Origin: Plut-88900 sp963668115
Lineage (GTDB): Bacteria; Chloroflexota; Dehalococcoidia; Plut-88900
DNA length: 64,000 nucleotides
Direction: 5' to 3'
NCBI GenBank assembly: GCA_963668115.1
Contig: OY764147.1
Location: 372,001-436,000 of the forward strand
Shown here: positions 9,078 through 18,545 of the stretch, piece by piece
How positions within the stretch are numbered: the first letter of the stretch is position 1
How the letters are laid out: each line of letters begins with the position of its first letter
Program-made: the position numbers and the translations under genes
The notes under the pieces: generated by a model
What the model was told of the DNA's origin: nothing
Database searches by the model: none
Seen by the model: only the letters and a program-made list of their open reading frames with translations

Positions 9078-10205
9078 CTAGCTATTCGGCTGCCTTTTGA
9101 TGTATCCGGTGACGATGATATCGGGTTTTAGGGTCTCTACATGAACTTCGCTGAGCTTGAAAGCTTCTGCGACGGCGTTGGGCCCCGTGCCGCCTACCGC
9201 CCCGACGCTGTCCATTCCGCCTATTATAACCGGAGCAATGAAGGCAACAACTTTTTCGACTAGGCGGGAATCGAAGAAGGAGCCGAGGAGAGCGCCTCCC
9301 CCCTCTACGAGGACGGTGGTGATCTCCCGGCGGCCGAGGAGCCTGAGGAGAGCTTCGAGGTCCACACCATTATCCGATGGGGGAACTTTGAGCATCTCGA
9401 CGTTCTTACGTTCCAAGCTCGAACACAGTTCTTTGGGGACATGGGGAGCTGCGAGTATGACGCGACCCGGTTTGTCGAAGACGTGGGAATCGGGGGAGAT
9501 GGGTCGGGCACCGGCGACGATGATGCGGGCGGGCTGGCGGTTCAAGAGCGCGCCGTTCGGGTCTCGGGCAGTGAGCCTGGGATTGTCCGCGTTGACGGTG
9601 CCTGCACCGACGATGATGCCGTCGACGCTGCTGCGGACCTGATGGGCGCGGGCGCGGGCCGCGGGGCCAGTGATCCACCTGGAATCGCCGGAGCGGGTGG
9701 CAATCTTGCCGTCGAGGCTTGCAGCGAACTTAGCTGTGACAAAGGGTCTACCGGTGGATATGTACTTGGCATAGCCTTCTACAATGCGGTCGGCGGCCTT
9801 TCGACACTCTCCGACCACCACATTGATACCGGCATTTTGAAGTTCCTTGACACCTTTGCCGGAAACCCTGGGGTTGGGGTCCAGGGTGGCGACGTGGACT
9901 CTGGTGATGCCGCTGTTGATAATGGCTGTGGTGCAAGGTGGGGTCCGGCCGGCGAAACAGCATGGCTCCAGGGTGACGTAGACCTCGGCGCCACGGGCGG
10001 CGGCTCCGGCCTGCTGCAATGCAACTATCTCGGCGTGGGACTGGCCAGGGGGACGGGTGTTGCCTTCGCCGATGACCTCGCCGTCCTTGACAATGATGGC
10101 TCCAACTGCGGGGTTGGGTGAGGAGAGGCCAAGGGAGCGACGAGCGAGGGAGAGGCAATGCTCCATGAAGCTCCGGTGGGGGAGGGGGGAGGACGAGGGA
10201 CTCAA
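9078..10205 (-). CDS. ribD: Bifunctional pyrimidine deaminase/reductase
   Basis: A 375-residue two-domain protein. The N-terminal deaminase carries the zinc site HAE (SHAEIVAL) and PCCFAGRTPPC. The C-terminal NADPH reductase begins near 150 (FVTAKFAASLDGKIAT) and includes VEGGGALLGSFF. It performs the second and third steps of the GTP branch. The start overlaps the dcd stop by 4 nt (ATGA type), indicating translational coupling. Confidence 0.95.
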   Translation of the reverse strand: MSPSSSPLPHRSFMEHCLSLARRSLGLSSPNPAVGAIIVKDGEVIGEGNTRPPGQSHAEIVALQQAGAAARGAEVYVTLEPCCFAGRTPPCTTAIINSGITRVHVATLDPNPRVSGKGVKELQNAGINVVVGECRKAADRIVEGYAKYISTGRPFVTAKFAASLDGKIATRSGDSRWITGPAARARAHQVRSSVDGIIVGAGTVNADNPRLTARDPNGALLNRQPARIIVAGARPISPDSHVFDKPGRVILAAPHVPKELCSSLERKNVEMLKVPPSDNGVDLEALLRLLGRREITTVLVEGGGALLGSFFDSRLVEKVVAFIAPVIIGGMDSVGAVGGTGPNAVAEAFKLSEVHVETLKPDIIVTGYIKRQPNS

Positions 10206-10792
10206 CCGGGCCTGTCTCCCGAAGAGCGGGACTTGAAGTTCAGGTGAATCCTGCTGGCGGTGGGCTGGGTCTGGCCCTGGTACTTGCTGCCAAGGCCCTT
10301 GGAACCGTAGGGATTTTCGACTGGGCTGGAAAGGCGTAGGAAGGAGATCTGGCCTATCTTCATACCGGAATAGAGGGTCACGGGGAGGTTGGCGACATTA
10401 CTGAGTTCGAGGGTGAGATGGCCTTTCCAACCCGGGTCCACGTATCCGGCGGTGGAGTGGATTAGAAGGCCGATGCGGCCCAGGGAGCTCTTGCCCTCAA
10501 GCCGGGCAACGATGTCATCGGGGATTTCTATGTGCTCGGAGGTGCTGGCGAGGACGAACTCGCCGGGGTGGAGAATGAAGGGGTGAACGTCGGAGATCTG
10601 CTCCATCTCGGTGAGGTCGGAGGTGTCCTGGCGGACGTCAATGTAGGGTTTGCGGGAGTTACGGAATACGAGGACGGTGTCGTCTAGGTGGACATCGACA
10701 CTGGCGGGCTGGATATCGGAAGGGTCAAGGGGGTCGATGACTATGCGCCCTTGGGTGATTTCTTCCCTTATTGTTCTGTCGCTCAGTACCAC
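10202..10792 (-). CDS. dcd: dCTP deaminase
   Basis: A 196-residue trimeric nucleotide deaminase making dUTP from dCTP for dTTP synthesis. The signature SSLGRIGLLIHSTAGYVDPG and the catalytic glutamate region GHLTLELSN are present. GTG start with AGGA 7 nt upstream. It heads the riboflavin operon, overlapping ribD; this pairing of dcd with rib genes is not a pathway link, so shared regulation is probably by position only. I searched its leader by eye for an FMN riboswitch and saw none. Confidence 0.92.
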   Translation of the reverse strand: MVLSDRTIREEITQGRIVIDPLDPSDIQPASVDVHLDDTVLVFRNSRKPYIDVRQDTSDLTEMEQISDVHPFILHPGEFVLASTSEHIEIPDDIVARLEGKSSLGRIGLLIHSTAGYVDPGWKGHLTLELSNVANLPVTLYSGMKIGQISFLRLSSPVENPYGSKGLGSKYQGQTQPTASRIHLNFKSRSSGDRPG

Positions 10793-11073
10793 GCTGATAT
10801 CCTGTGTTCGTATGCGGTAGGTGTTGGGATTGGAAGGACTATATTAGCAATACGCGGGTGCATATTCCAGAGGCATGGGGGACAGGAAGAAAGAGTGAGA
10901 GTAGGAGCCTTCAATGTTTTGCTAAATGAGGCCGTTTATCCAATGCGGATTACCCCAACCCCAGATTCCTCGCGATGCCTTGGAACGACAGTAGTTTTAA
11001 GGTCTGAAAGACGGTGGAAGCCTGGACGAAGGGATAACCATCGCCCAGGCCTCTTGAGGTAGGTAGGGTCAGG

Positions 11074-11808
11074 CTATTCTATGGCGAAGATGATGCTGAC
11101 GGTTATGGAGGTCTCTATTTCGCCGGGGCTGATTGAGGTATCGAAGGCCGCGGATTCAGCCATTGCAAACCTGGGTGAGTCGTCAAAAATGGGATAGGGA
11201 GAGCCACTTCCGTAGGTGATCGAGATGGGCTTGCCGAGGGTCACCCCGGTAAGGTCGGCGAGGTGTTGGGCCTTGTCGGTGGCGTCCTTGACGGCATCCT
11301 CGACCAACTGTTTCTCATATGGGGAGGTGTCGTCCACCGAGAAGTATATAGATTGGACGCGTGTGAGGTCACCGCCGGCAGCAACGGACTGGTCGATGAC
11401 AGTGCCCACGACACCAATGTCCCGCACGGTGACGTTGACTATGTTGCTCACGCTAAATCCTATGAGTTTTCGGGTCTCGGTGCTGTAGTCATACTGGGGC
11501 TGAATGGAAAGATGCGTGGTCTGAATGTCCTCATCGGCGATGCCGGAGGTGTTCAGGACGTCCACAATTCCGGCCATGGCCTCGGCGGCATCTGCGCGGG
11601 CCTGGGCGACGGTTTCATCGATGGCCTCGACGCCAAGGACGAGGGTAGCGATGTCGGGTGTGAGGGATAGGGAGGCGGTCCCGGCCACGGAAATCCCACC
11701 CTGGGCGGGACCATCATCCCTATCTTTTGAATCCCCGCAAGCCAATGCGCCAATCATCACAAAGAGGAGTCCGGCGATCAGGACTGTGAGGCTTCCGAGC
11801 TTTTTCAT
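11074..11808 (-). CDS. SIMPL-domain (DUF541) lipoprotein
   Basis: A 244-residue protein with a lipoprotein signal (MKKLG... hydrophobic stretch, lipobox GALAC, Cys near 24) and then a SIMPL domain: ISVAGTASLSLTPDIATLVLGV at its start, TTHLSIQPQYDY, GFSVSNIVNVTVRD, and AVKDATDKAQHLADLTG. Family members are envelope proteins of loosely defined function (BP26/YggE-like). A strong AAGGAGG lies 6 nt before the ATG. Monocistronic and divergent from lepB. Confidence 0.9.
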   Translation of the reverse strand: MKKLGSLTVLIAGLLFVMIGALACGDSKDRDDGPAQGGISVAGTASLSLTPDIATLVLGVEAIDETVAQARADAAEAMAGIVDVLNTSGIADEDIQTTHLSIQPQYDYSTETRKLIGFSVSNIVNVTVRDIGVVGTVIDQSVAAGGDLTRVQSIYFSVDDTSPYEKQLVEDAVKDATDKAQHLADLTGVTLGKPISITYGSGSPYPIFDDSPRFAMAESAAFDTSISPGEIETSITVSIIFAIE

Positions 11809-11990
11809 TTAAGACCTCCTTGGGAACTGAGGGCTACGTGTTGGTGAAGGAGACGATATACGTTCCCTTCTCTTGTTTATAACGTAGAACTTAACTGATT
11901 TGTTCCGTCCGGGGCTCGGGGGCGGGACGGAAGCGGGCTCGGATATAATTGGTGTCGGGAGTTGGGGCCTCCAAGCGGGCTTGCAGCAGC

Positions 11991-12593
11991 ATGACGAAGA
12001 CATTAGTGGACATAATCAAGGCACTGGCCCTGGCGGCATTTTTCTTTTTTGTAGTGCAGGCGGTGCTCCAGAACTACCAGGTGCTGGGGCAGAGCATGGA
12101 ACCTAACCTGCATTCGGGTCAGCACGTGATAGTGAACAAGGCGGCCTATATGTCGGTGGACTTGGACAGCCTGTCCAAGTTTATCCCATTTTATGAAGTT
12201 GATGGGGAGTCCGAGCTTCAACTGTTCGGCGAACCTCAGAGGGGAGACGTGGTGGTCGTCAGGTCTCCCCAAGAATCAGGGAAGAGACTTGTAAAGCGAA
12301 TAGTGGCGCTGCCGGGGGACTCGCTAGAGATAGAGGACGGCGTATTGAGCATAAACGACCGGGCGATCGACGAGCCGTATGTGCTGGGGAAGACGCGGAG
12401 CAGGGAAAGAATGACTATCCCGGATGACCATTACTTTGTACTGGGGGACAACAGACCCCAGAGCAACGATTCGAATAATTTCGGGCCTATACACAGGAGC
12501 CAGATAGTCGGGAAGGCCTGGCTGGCATATTGGCCGTTGGAGAACTTTGGTACGGTGGACAGCTATGTGATCGAATTGGGGTCAGAGGAATGA
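11991..12593 (+). CDS. lepB: Signal peptidase I
   Basis: A 200-residue type I leader peptidase that cleaves Sec/Tat signal peptides at the outer face of the membrane. One N-terminal membrane helix (residues about 10-28) is followed by box B with the nucleophile in GQSMEPNL (Ser35), box D with the general base in RLVKRIVALPGD (Lys102), and box E GDNRPQSNDSNNFG. The ATG at 11991 is chosen because upstream in-frame codons add nothing conserved; no clear SD is seen. TATAAT at 11944-11949 may be its -10 element, without a good -35. The pyrE start overlaps its stop. Confidence 0.93.
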   Translation: MTKTLVDIIKALALAAFFFFVVQAVLQNYQVLGQSMEPNLHSGQHVIVNKAAYMSVDLDSLSKFIPFYEVDGESELQLFGEPQRGDVVVVRSPQESGKRLVKRIVALPGDSLEIEDGVLSINDRAIDEPYVLGKTRSRERMTIPDDHYFVLGDNRPQSNDSNNFGPIHRSQIVGKAWLAYWPLENFGTVDSYVIELGSEE

Positions 12594-13174
12594 GTGGAGA
12601 CAGCGATTTTCAAGGGATGAGCGTGGGGGAGATGTTGATAAAGGCCGAGGTGGTGCTGGATGGGCATTTCCTCCTGACCTCGGGGCTGCATTCGCCGAGA
12701 TACCTGGAAAAGTTCCGGCTGCTACAGCACCCGGAGTATACGGGACGTATGTGCAGAATGGTGGCTGAGCATTTCAAGGAGATGGGGGTGGAGGTAGTGG
12801 CCGGGCCGGCGCTGGGCGGAGTGATTCTCGCTTACGAGGTGGCACGATTGCTGGGCGCAAGGGCGGTCTATGCGGAGAGGGTGGGGGACGGTAGGGGCTT
12901 CCGAAGAGGATTGAGGATAGAGGCCGGTGAAAGAACGCTGGTGGTTGACGATATCCTGACCACCGGCGGCTCGGTGGTGGATGTAATAGATGCCGTTCGG
13001 GCGGAGGGTGGAAATGTGCTGGGTGTGGGGGTGTTGATTGACAGGTCGGGCGGAGGGGTGGACGTGGGGGCACCGCTGTATACATGCCATCGGGTGGAGG
13101 TGCCTACGTACAGGCCGGAAGAGTGCCCGGAGTGCGGCGACGGAGTGGCCCTGGCGCGTCCGGGCGGGGGGTAG
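12590..13174 (+). CDS. pyrE: Orotate phosphoribosyltransferase
   Basis: A 194-residue PRTase of de novo pyrimidine synthesis (orotate plus PRPP to OMP). The PRPP loop reads LVVDDILTTGGSV near 120-132; upstream segments FLLTSGLHSPRY and GPALGGVILAYEVAR are typical of OPRTase. The C-terminus has CPECG, an extra CxxC often seen in this longer type. ATG at 12590 overlaps the lepB stop (ATGA), so the two genes are coupled; an alternative ATG lies at 12617. Confidence 0.9.
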   Translation: MSGDSDFQGMSVGEMLIKAEVVLDGHFLLTSGLHSPRYLEKFRLLQHPEYTGRMCRMVAEHFKEMGVEVVAGPALGGVILAYEVARLLGARAVYAERVGDGRGFRRGLRIEAGERTLVVDDILTTGGSVVDVIDAVRAEGGNVLGVGVLIDRSGGGVDVGAPLYTCHRVEVPTYRPEECPECGDGVALARPGGG

Positions 13175-13234
13175 CGGGCTTAGGTTCGGGGGCAGATTGA
13201 CAGGCAAAAGGGCGGGTGCCAATATGGGGTTCGG

Positions 13235-13309
13235 GAGCCGTTAGCTCAGCGGAAGAGCACCGGACTTTTAATCCGGGTGTCGTGGGTTCGAATCCCACAC
13301 GGCTCACCA
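13235..13309 (+). tRNA. tRNA-Lys (anticodon UUU), CCA encoded
   Basis: A cloverleaf can be drawn directly. The 7-bp acceptor stem GAGCCGT pairs with ACGGCTC, with discriminator A and an encoded CCA. The D arm carries TAGCTCAGCGGAAGAGCA. The anticodon stem CCGGA/TCCGG encloses loop CTTTTAA with anticodon TTT. The T arm GTGGG-TTCGAAT-CCCAC is perfect. Confidence 0.98.
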
Positions 13310-13424
13310 GATAGTGTTTAATGGTCTGGCTGTTAAGGACGGCGTCGACTATCCTCTTTTGAAATTGCAGTCCGGCGCGGTAATGGGATAGCAGATGTCC
13401 ACTCCGCGGACCATATTAGCGTTG

Positions 13425-14345
13425 CTACCTACCGACTAAAGGCAAGACCTCGCGTGCGAATTGATCGTACTGGTCCATAACGCTTTCAGGAGGGACGGCA
13501 GCGTTGAGCACGAGGTGGGTAACGCCTGCATCTGCGTACTCCTGAACCGCTTCAACACAGTCACCTGCCCGGCCCGAGACATTGGCCTGTCCTCGAACGG
13601 TGGGCCTGTCTCGCTCCCAGCGGTTGGACTCGGTTTCCAGAATCTTCCACGCGCGCTCCCGGTCATCGTCCAAGCAGAACCAGAGGACGGCCGCGAACTC
13701 TATAGTGTCTGGGTCACGGCCTGCTTCCTCCGCGTAAGCTCGCACTTTCTCTCGCACCTCTGCGTATCGGGACGCCGGCACGGAGGATGGTATGAACCCG
13801 TCCCCCAGCCTTCCGGTCCTCCTGAGAGTCGCTTCCACGAGGCCGTCTTTCCAGAGCGGCCCAAGCCAGATAGGAGGGCGTGGTCTCTGGATAGATCTGG
13901 GGCCTACGTTCACGTCTTCCAAGTGATGAAATTCTCCCTCGTAGGTCACCGATTCGCTCGAAAGCAGTCGACGCAGTAAGACCAGCTTCTCGTCTGTCAT
14001 CCTCCCGCGTTGGTGGATATCGAGGCCCAAGGCGTCGAATTCTCTCTGGTTGCTCCCGACGCCGAGCCCCAAGATCAGTCGTCCTTTCGATAGTGCATCC
14101 ACGGTAGCTGCCGACTTTGCAAGAAGGACCGGGTGACGGTAGGGCAACACCATCACTGCGGTGCCGAGGGTAATTCGCTCAGTCTCCTGGGATGCGGCAG
14201 CCAGCAGGGCCATCGAGTCGGGGTGGGGGCCCAGGGCGAAGTCGGTGTTCCAGAAGGAGTCGTATCCCGCGGCCTCGGCGCGTACGGCCAACTGTACCGC
14301 CCTGAGAGGGTCGACGAAGTGAGAGTTCATCACGCCGAATTTCAT
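13425..14345 (-). CDS. Luciferase-like (LLM) flavin/F420-dependent oxidoreductase
   Basis: A 306-residue TIM-barrel protein of the bacterial luciferase family. Motifs include MKFGVMNSHFVDP at the start, ITLGTAVMVLPYRHPVLLAKSAATVDALSKGRL, and LGLGVGSNQREFDALG. The class oxidises or monooxygenates small molecules with FMNH2 or F420H2; cofactor and substrate cannot be told apart here. The ATG at 14345 is preferred over the TTG at 14390 because family members begin at this Met. Confidence 0.85.
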   Translation of the reverse strand: MKFGVMNSHFVDPLRAVQLAVRAEAAGYDSFWNTDFALGPHPDSMALLAAASQETERITLGTAVMVLPYRHPVLLAKSAATVDALSKGRLILGLGVGSNQREFDALGLDIHQRGRMTDEKLVLLRRLLSSESVTYEGEFHHLEDVNVGPRSIQRPRPPIWLGPLWKDGLVEATLRRTGRLGDGFIPSSVPASRYAEVREKVRAYAEEAGRDPDTIEFAAVLWFCLDDDRERAWKILETESNRWERDRPTVRGQANVSGRAGDCVEAVQEYADAGVTHLVLNAAVPPESVMDQYDQFAREVLPLVGR

Positions 14346-14474
14346 GTCGTTGATCGGTTGATATTGTGAGAAGATAGCGCCCGTCGGCAAGGCACGCGGT
14401 GCGTTGCAATACTATCAAACTGACAGTACGGCCAAGCCAGAGCGTCGGGCAAGTTGGAGGGAGGAAAGTTATTA

Positions 14475-14816
14475 ATGGGCACTTATCGACTGTATACCGG
14501 GGAAGACGACCAATCCCATATTGAGTCCATAAGCTTATCGGAGGCACCTGCCTGGACCCAGGGTGTAGAGGCTACGAAGATCAGCTTCCAGGTACAGCCT
14601 ACCGGAAACTATCTGGACTGGCATCCTGCGCCAAGGCGGCAGTTCGTGATCATTCTCTCAGGGCGGCTGGAGATCGGGTTAGGGGACGGTAGCAAGCACG
14701 TCTTCGGCCCCGGCGACGCCCGGCTGGTGGAGGACACCACGGGCCAGGGGCACACGACGGGGGTGTACGGCGACGAGGCGTGCGTCACGGCCACGATTCC
14801 GCTCAGAGAGCAGTGA
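14475..14816 (+). CDS. Small cupin-domain protein
   Basis: A 113-residue single cupin with the first cupin-like stretch RRQFVIILSGRLEIGLGDG and the second FGPGDARLVEDTTGQGHTT. The usual His pair of the first motif is replaced (PRRQF), and only one His is left in the second. Metal binding is therefore uncertain. The start at 14475 is supported by GGAGGAAAG upstream. It is divergent from the LLM gene, and a perfect hairpin follows it. Confidence 0.75.
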   Translation: MGTYRLYTGEDDQSHIESISLSEAPAWTQGVEATKISFQVQPTGNYLDWHPAPRRQFVIILSGRLEIGLGDGSKHVFGPGDARLVEDTTGQGHTTGVYGDEACVTATIPLREQ

Positions 14817-14874
14817 AGGCAGGGACGGGATAACGGATATGTCTGCTGGACGACATGTCCTTGACGCAACGAAT

Positions 14875-14904
14875 GGGCGGCGGCGCAAACCTGCGCCGCC
14901 GCCC
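14875..14904. terminator. Perfect 13-bp GC hairpin between convergent genes
   Basis: GGGCGGCGGCGCA (14875-14887) and TGCGCCGCCGCCC (14892-14904) pair perfectly around AACC. It lies between the ends of the cupin (+) and binding-protein (-) genes. A few A/T follow on each side but no long T run, so bidirectional termination is likely but not certain. Confidence 0.7.
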
Positions 14905-14970
14905 AAATTGCAGACTACTTATGGAGCAGTCAAAGGCTTTCGGCAGCCGGCTGCTTAAACGCCCGACGTC

Positions 14971-16386
14971 TTACTGGGTCGCTATGATGTACTGCTCTTC
15001 AGCCCAGGTGAGGTTCTGTCCGAGGTAGACCTCGTCGAGGACGATGCCGTAGGGGGCGTTGGCCCCGGAAGTGGGCAGATGGTCCCGTACATCGTCGAAT
15101 TCGGGGCCGTCCAGTATCGCAATGGACTTCCGGTTCACCGGCCCGTAGGAGATGTACTTGGACAGCTGCGCGTTGATTTCGGGGAAGGTTACCCAGGCCA
15201 GGTACAGGTTGGCCAGTTCGTACCTTTCGGGATACAGCTCTTTCATGCCTCTGGGCAGGGCGTGTCCGCTCACGTTGATGATGTGGCCGCATTCCCAGCA
15301 GACCCGGATGGGTGCGCCTTCCTTGGCCGCATCGTATATCCGGCCGTTATAGGCGCTGCACATTTCCACTTCCCCGCTTATGAGCATCTCGGGGCATTGC
15401 GAACCGGAGTTCCAGTAGATGATGTCGCCGCCGGCGTTGTCGGTCCACTCGTCAAACCAGGCGAAGTCTTCTTCCATCTGCTCACGGCTGGGGGTGTTGG
15501 CGGCCTGCCGACCCTCGGCAGTGTGCAGCAGTTCGGGTTCACGGGCCAGCCTGGTGAACTGGACGTGTCCGCCCCAGGCCACGCCGTGGCGGAGGGCCCG
15601 GCGGCCGGGGAACTTCTCCAGGTCGTAGAAGTCGGCCCAGGACTCGGGGCCTGTGCCCTCGGGGTACTTGTCGGTGTTGTAGGCCATGACGATGGACCAG
15701 GTAACGTCTCCGCCAGCCATGTAGGGAGAGAGGTTCTGAATGATGTCCAGCACGTCCCGGATGTCGATCACGCTCAAGTCCAGCTCGTCCAGGGAGTTGG
15801 TCTCTATGAGAGCCGTGGCGTCCGCAACGCCGAGGGTGGTCGCGTCCCAACCTATGTTGCCCGTTTCCGCAGCGGCCACCCATTTGGCCAGATTCGGGGT
15901 GGGGGTATCCTCGATCACTTCGATGCCGAACTGTTCGGTGAAGGGCATGTAGTAGGCCTGCCTGACTGCGGCCGTGAAGGCGCCTCCCGGCCCGAGGGCG
16001 ATGATGCTCTTGCCCCGGTGCTTCTCCAATTCCGCTTCTATTTCGGCAAGGGTTGCGGGATTGTCCACCGTCCACTGATCCCTCGGCCTCAACGTCGATT
16101 CGGGCTCGGGCTCCGGCGCAGGTTCAGTTGGCTCCGGTTGCGGCTCGGGCTCCGGTTCGGTCGGTTCTTCCGTTGCGGTCACCACCTGGCCGGGCACTGC
16201 TGTGGCCGTGGGCTGGGGGGCCTCGGTGGGTTCAGGGGCGGTGGTGGGGGCGGCAGGCTCAGGTGTGGCGGTGGCTGACTCCCCGCAAGCTGCCACTACA
16301 AGCATGCCAATCAAAAGAAGGGGCAGGATGCCAAAGACCAATCTCTTTGCCTTCCCAATCCGCTTCAGTCCATAGGCGTCGATCAT
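14971..16386 (-). CDS. PotD-like extracellular solute-binding lipoprotein
   Basis: A 471-residue lipoprotein. The signal peptide ends in the lipobox VVAAC (Cys near 34), then comes a low-complexity Thr/Pro/Glu linker (about 38-100). The binding domain starts at LRPRDQWTVDNPATL and is of the spermidine/putrescine (SBP_bac_8) type, with WSIVMAYNTDKYPEG and YISYGPVNRKS. It has four Cys in a block CPEMLISGEVEMC ... CWECGH, shared with the second binding protein of this window at 36597. No permease or ATPase gene lies next to it. GGAGG lies 6 nt before the ATG. Ligand unknown. Confidence 0.85.
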   Translation of the reverse strand: MIDAYGLKRIGKAKRLVFGILPLLLIGMLVVAACGESATATPEPAAPTTAPEPTEAPQPTATAVPGQVVTATEEPTEPEPEPQPEPTEPAPEPEPESTLRPRDQWTVDNPATLAEIEAELEKHRGKSIIALGPGGAFTAAVRQAYYMPFTEQFGIEVIEDTPTPNLAKWVAAAETGNIGWDATTLGVADATALIETNSLDELDLSVIDIRDVLDIIQNLSPYMAGGDVTWSIVMAYNTDKYPEGTGPESWADFYDLEKFPGRRALRHGVAWGGHVQFTRLAREPELLHTAEGRQAANTPSREQMEEDFAWFDEWTDNAGGDIIYWNSGSQCPEMLISGEVEMCSAYNGRIYDAAKEGAPIRVCWECGHIINVSGHALPRGMKELYPERYELANLYLAWVTFPEINAQLSKYISYGPVNRKSIAILDGPEFDDVRDHLPTSGANAPYGIVLDEVYLGQNLTWAEEQYIIATQ

Positions 16387-16563
16387 TTAAGTCCTCCGTT
16401 CTGTCCAGCTATTAGCGCTGTTACTCTTCGCGGCGTGTTTGGATATTCGATTCACCGTGGTTGAAATGCTGTTTCCATTCCTCCTTCAGTCGATTGGGCT
16501 ATCTTGATAGGGGTGGTGTTGTGCGTGGTTGTGAGCGCCGTGGCTAAAATCTCCTGTGGCAGA

Positions 16564-18282
16564 CTAGCTGACCATGTTGTAGCTGCGGAGCAGTTTGCCC
16601 GGCAGGGCGCCGGTGCATTCGGCACCTTCGAAAGTGACCGTGCCGTTGACGATGGTGTAGCGAAGGCCGGTGGGCTTTTGGATTAGCCGGCGCTCGCCGC
16701 CGGGGAAGTCGTTGGAGAAGATGGGCTTGTCGTAGACGAAGCCGAGCTCGTCCAGGTTGTAGACGATGATGTCAGCCCAGTTCCCCACTCGGAGCATGCC
16801 TCGGTCCTTGAAGTCGGTAATCCAGGCCGGCAGGGCGCTCATCTTGTAGTGGGCCTGCTCAAGAGTCATGAGGTTCCGGTCTCGGATCCAGAAGGTGAGC
16901 CAGTATATGGGCCATGTGCTGTGGGTGTTGAATATGGTGTGGGCGCCGCCATCGGAGACTGAGATATGGGAAATGGGATCGAGAAGCGCGGGTCTGCGAA
17001 CTTCCACGTCCTCGGGGGTGTCCTGGGGGGGAAGGATGAACTCGGTATCGAGGTTTTCGTCGAGGGCGAGGTCGAGAAAGGCGTCCAGGGGGTCTTTGCC
17101 CTGAATGTCGGCAACCTGCTGAACGGTCATTCCTTCGTACTGTTCATTCCGTTCCTCCGACACCTGCAACACGAGCATGTTCGCCCAGTTCGTCATGCGA
17201 AAGGCCGGCGACAGTGCAGTCTCCGACCGTTTGGCCTCTTCAACATCCTGCCTCATCGCGGATCGGGTGGCGGGGTCCCTTAACTTGGCGGAGCGCTCCT
17301 CGACGGTTCCGACGAGAGGCTGAATCCAGTTGGGCATGAAGTCGTAGAGGTTGAATTCCGACAGCCTGAACTCCATGGCAGGGGCGGTACTGGTCTGCTG
17401 CATGACCAGGGGAAGGCCCTCCCGTCGGCATGCCTCCATCCAATCCGTACCATCATCGTTGGCATTGAGCAGGCTGAAGGGTCGGCCGCTCAATCTCATC
17501 ATTTCGGCGGTCATGTCTAGGACGGAGGCGCGTTCCTCGGGGCTGAGGCCCAGGCCCATGGTGAGTCCCATGTGTCCTACGCCGAATTCACCTAAGACTT
17601 CCGAAAGGCCGAGAAACTCTTCCGTCGATGCGACGTGACTGGGAAGGGAGCCTCCATCCTCGGGCCGGTCTTCAAGGTTCTTGTTGAAGGAGAAGCCGAA
17701 TGCACCGGCCTTCATGGCCTCGTGGAAGATCTGTTTCATCCGGTTAAGCTCGGCGTCCGTTACGGAGGTCCTCTCCCGGGCTTCCATCATGCCGAGGACG
17801 TAGCCGCGCATGGGTGAGAAGGGGAAGACGGGCCCCACGTTAACGCCCAACCCCTGGCGGTCCAGGCTGTCCATGTATTCCGGGAAGGTCTCCCAGTCCC
17901 AGCGCAGCCCTAGGCGCATGGACTTCAGGGGGATGGCCTCGATGCGGTTCATCATGCGCATGTTGAGGTCTCGGTCTTCGGGCTTGGTGGGGGCGAAGCC
18001 AAAGCCGCATTCGCCGATGGTCAGGGAGGTGACTCCGAACCAGCCGGAAAGCGAGGCGTAGGGGTCCCAGTTGAGCTGAGCGTCGTAATGGGTGTGCATG
18101 TCGATGGCGCCGGGGGCGACGATGCAGTCTTGGGCGTCAATCTCTTTAGCGCTTCCAGAATTGATCTTGCCGCTGATCCTGGCTATTCGGCCGTTCTTGA
18201 CCGCCAGATCAGCCCGGTACCGGGGAATGCCTGACCCGTCCACGATGGTTCCACCACGTACCACGAGGTCATATTCAGCCAT
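16564..18282 (-). CDS. N-acyl-D-amino-acid deacylase-type amidohydrolase
   Basis: A 572-residue metal-dependent hydrolase of the D-aminoacylase/dihydroorotase superfamily. The N-terminal beta-sandwich LVVRGGTIVDGSG is followed by the metal site IDMHTHYDAQLNWDP, the SLTIGECGFGFAP segment typical of D-aminoacylases, and SDGGAHTIFN with the catalytic Asp. It probably removes acyl groups from D-amino acids or similar amides in the cytoplasm. It stands alone; 263 bp separate it from the divergent PKS gene. Confidence 0.85.
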   Translation of the reverse strand: MAEYDLVVRGGTIVDGSGIPRYRADLAVKNGRIARISGKINSGSAKEIDAQDCIVAPGAIDMHTHYDAQLNWDPYASLSGWFGVTSLTIGECGFGFAPTKPEDRDLNMRMMNRIEAIPLKSMRLGLRWDWETFPEYMDSLDRQGLGVNVGPVFPFSPMRGYVLGMMEARERTSVTDAELNRMKQIFHEAMKAGAFGFSFNKNLEDRPEDGGSLPSHVASTEEFLGLSEVLGEFGVGHMGLTMGLGLSPEERASVLDMTAEMMRLSGRPFSLLNANDDGTDWMEACRREGLPLVMQQTSTAPAMEFRLSEFNLYDFMPNWIQPLVGTVEERSAKLRDPATRSAMRQDVEEAKRSETALSPAFRMTNWANMLVLQVSEERNEQYEGMTVQQVADIQGKDPLDAFLDLALDENLDTEFILPPQDTPEDVEVRRPALLDPISHISVSDGGAHTIFNTHSTWPIYWLTFWIRDRNLMTLEQAHYKMSALPAWITDFKDRGMLRVGNWADIIVYNLDELGFVYDKPIFSNDFPGGERRLIQKPTGLRYTIVNGTVTFEGAECTGALPGKLLRSYNMVS

Positions 18283-18388
18283 TGAGCATTCCTATTGCCT
18301 CATTCCAATATAAGGGCTGCCGGTAGGCGCTCGGGAATGAGAGGAGCTTATCATAAGCAATTGGGCATCACAACAATTCAACTCTGGG

Positions 18389-18453
18389 ACGTAGCGTGCC
18401 CTACGTAGAATGTTGTCTGAGACGATATACTAATGTTGCCAAAATTTTGCAAC
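18389..18453. promoter_or_regulatory. Two inverted repeats upstream of the PKS, candidate operators
   Basis: ACGTAG (18389-18394) is mirrored by CTACGT (18401-18406). GTTGC-C-AAAATTTT-GCAAC (18435-18453) is a near-perfect palindrome with one extra C. The second lies in an AT-rich patch about 95 nt before the PKS start, where a regulator might bind. TATACT at 18425-18430 could be a -10 element but has no convincing -35. Confidence 0.4.
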
Positions 18454-18545
18454 GGGATGACAATCTTCAGACTACATTGATGTAACGCAGATGCAATTGA
18501 AGCTGCCATTCGGATGTTTGAATCTGTAGTCGAGGATAGAGGCTA

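Noticed and set aside
10793..11073. FMN riboswitch ahead of the riboflavin operon
   Set aside because: I looked on the minus strand for the conserved RFN blocks and did not find them; only a weak TATAGT-like element is there.
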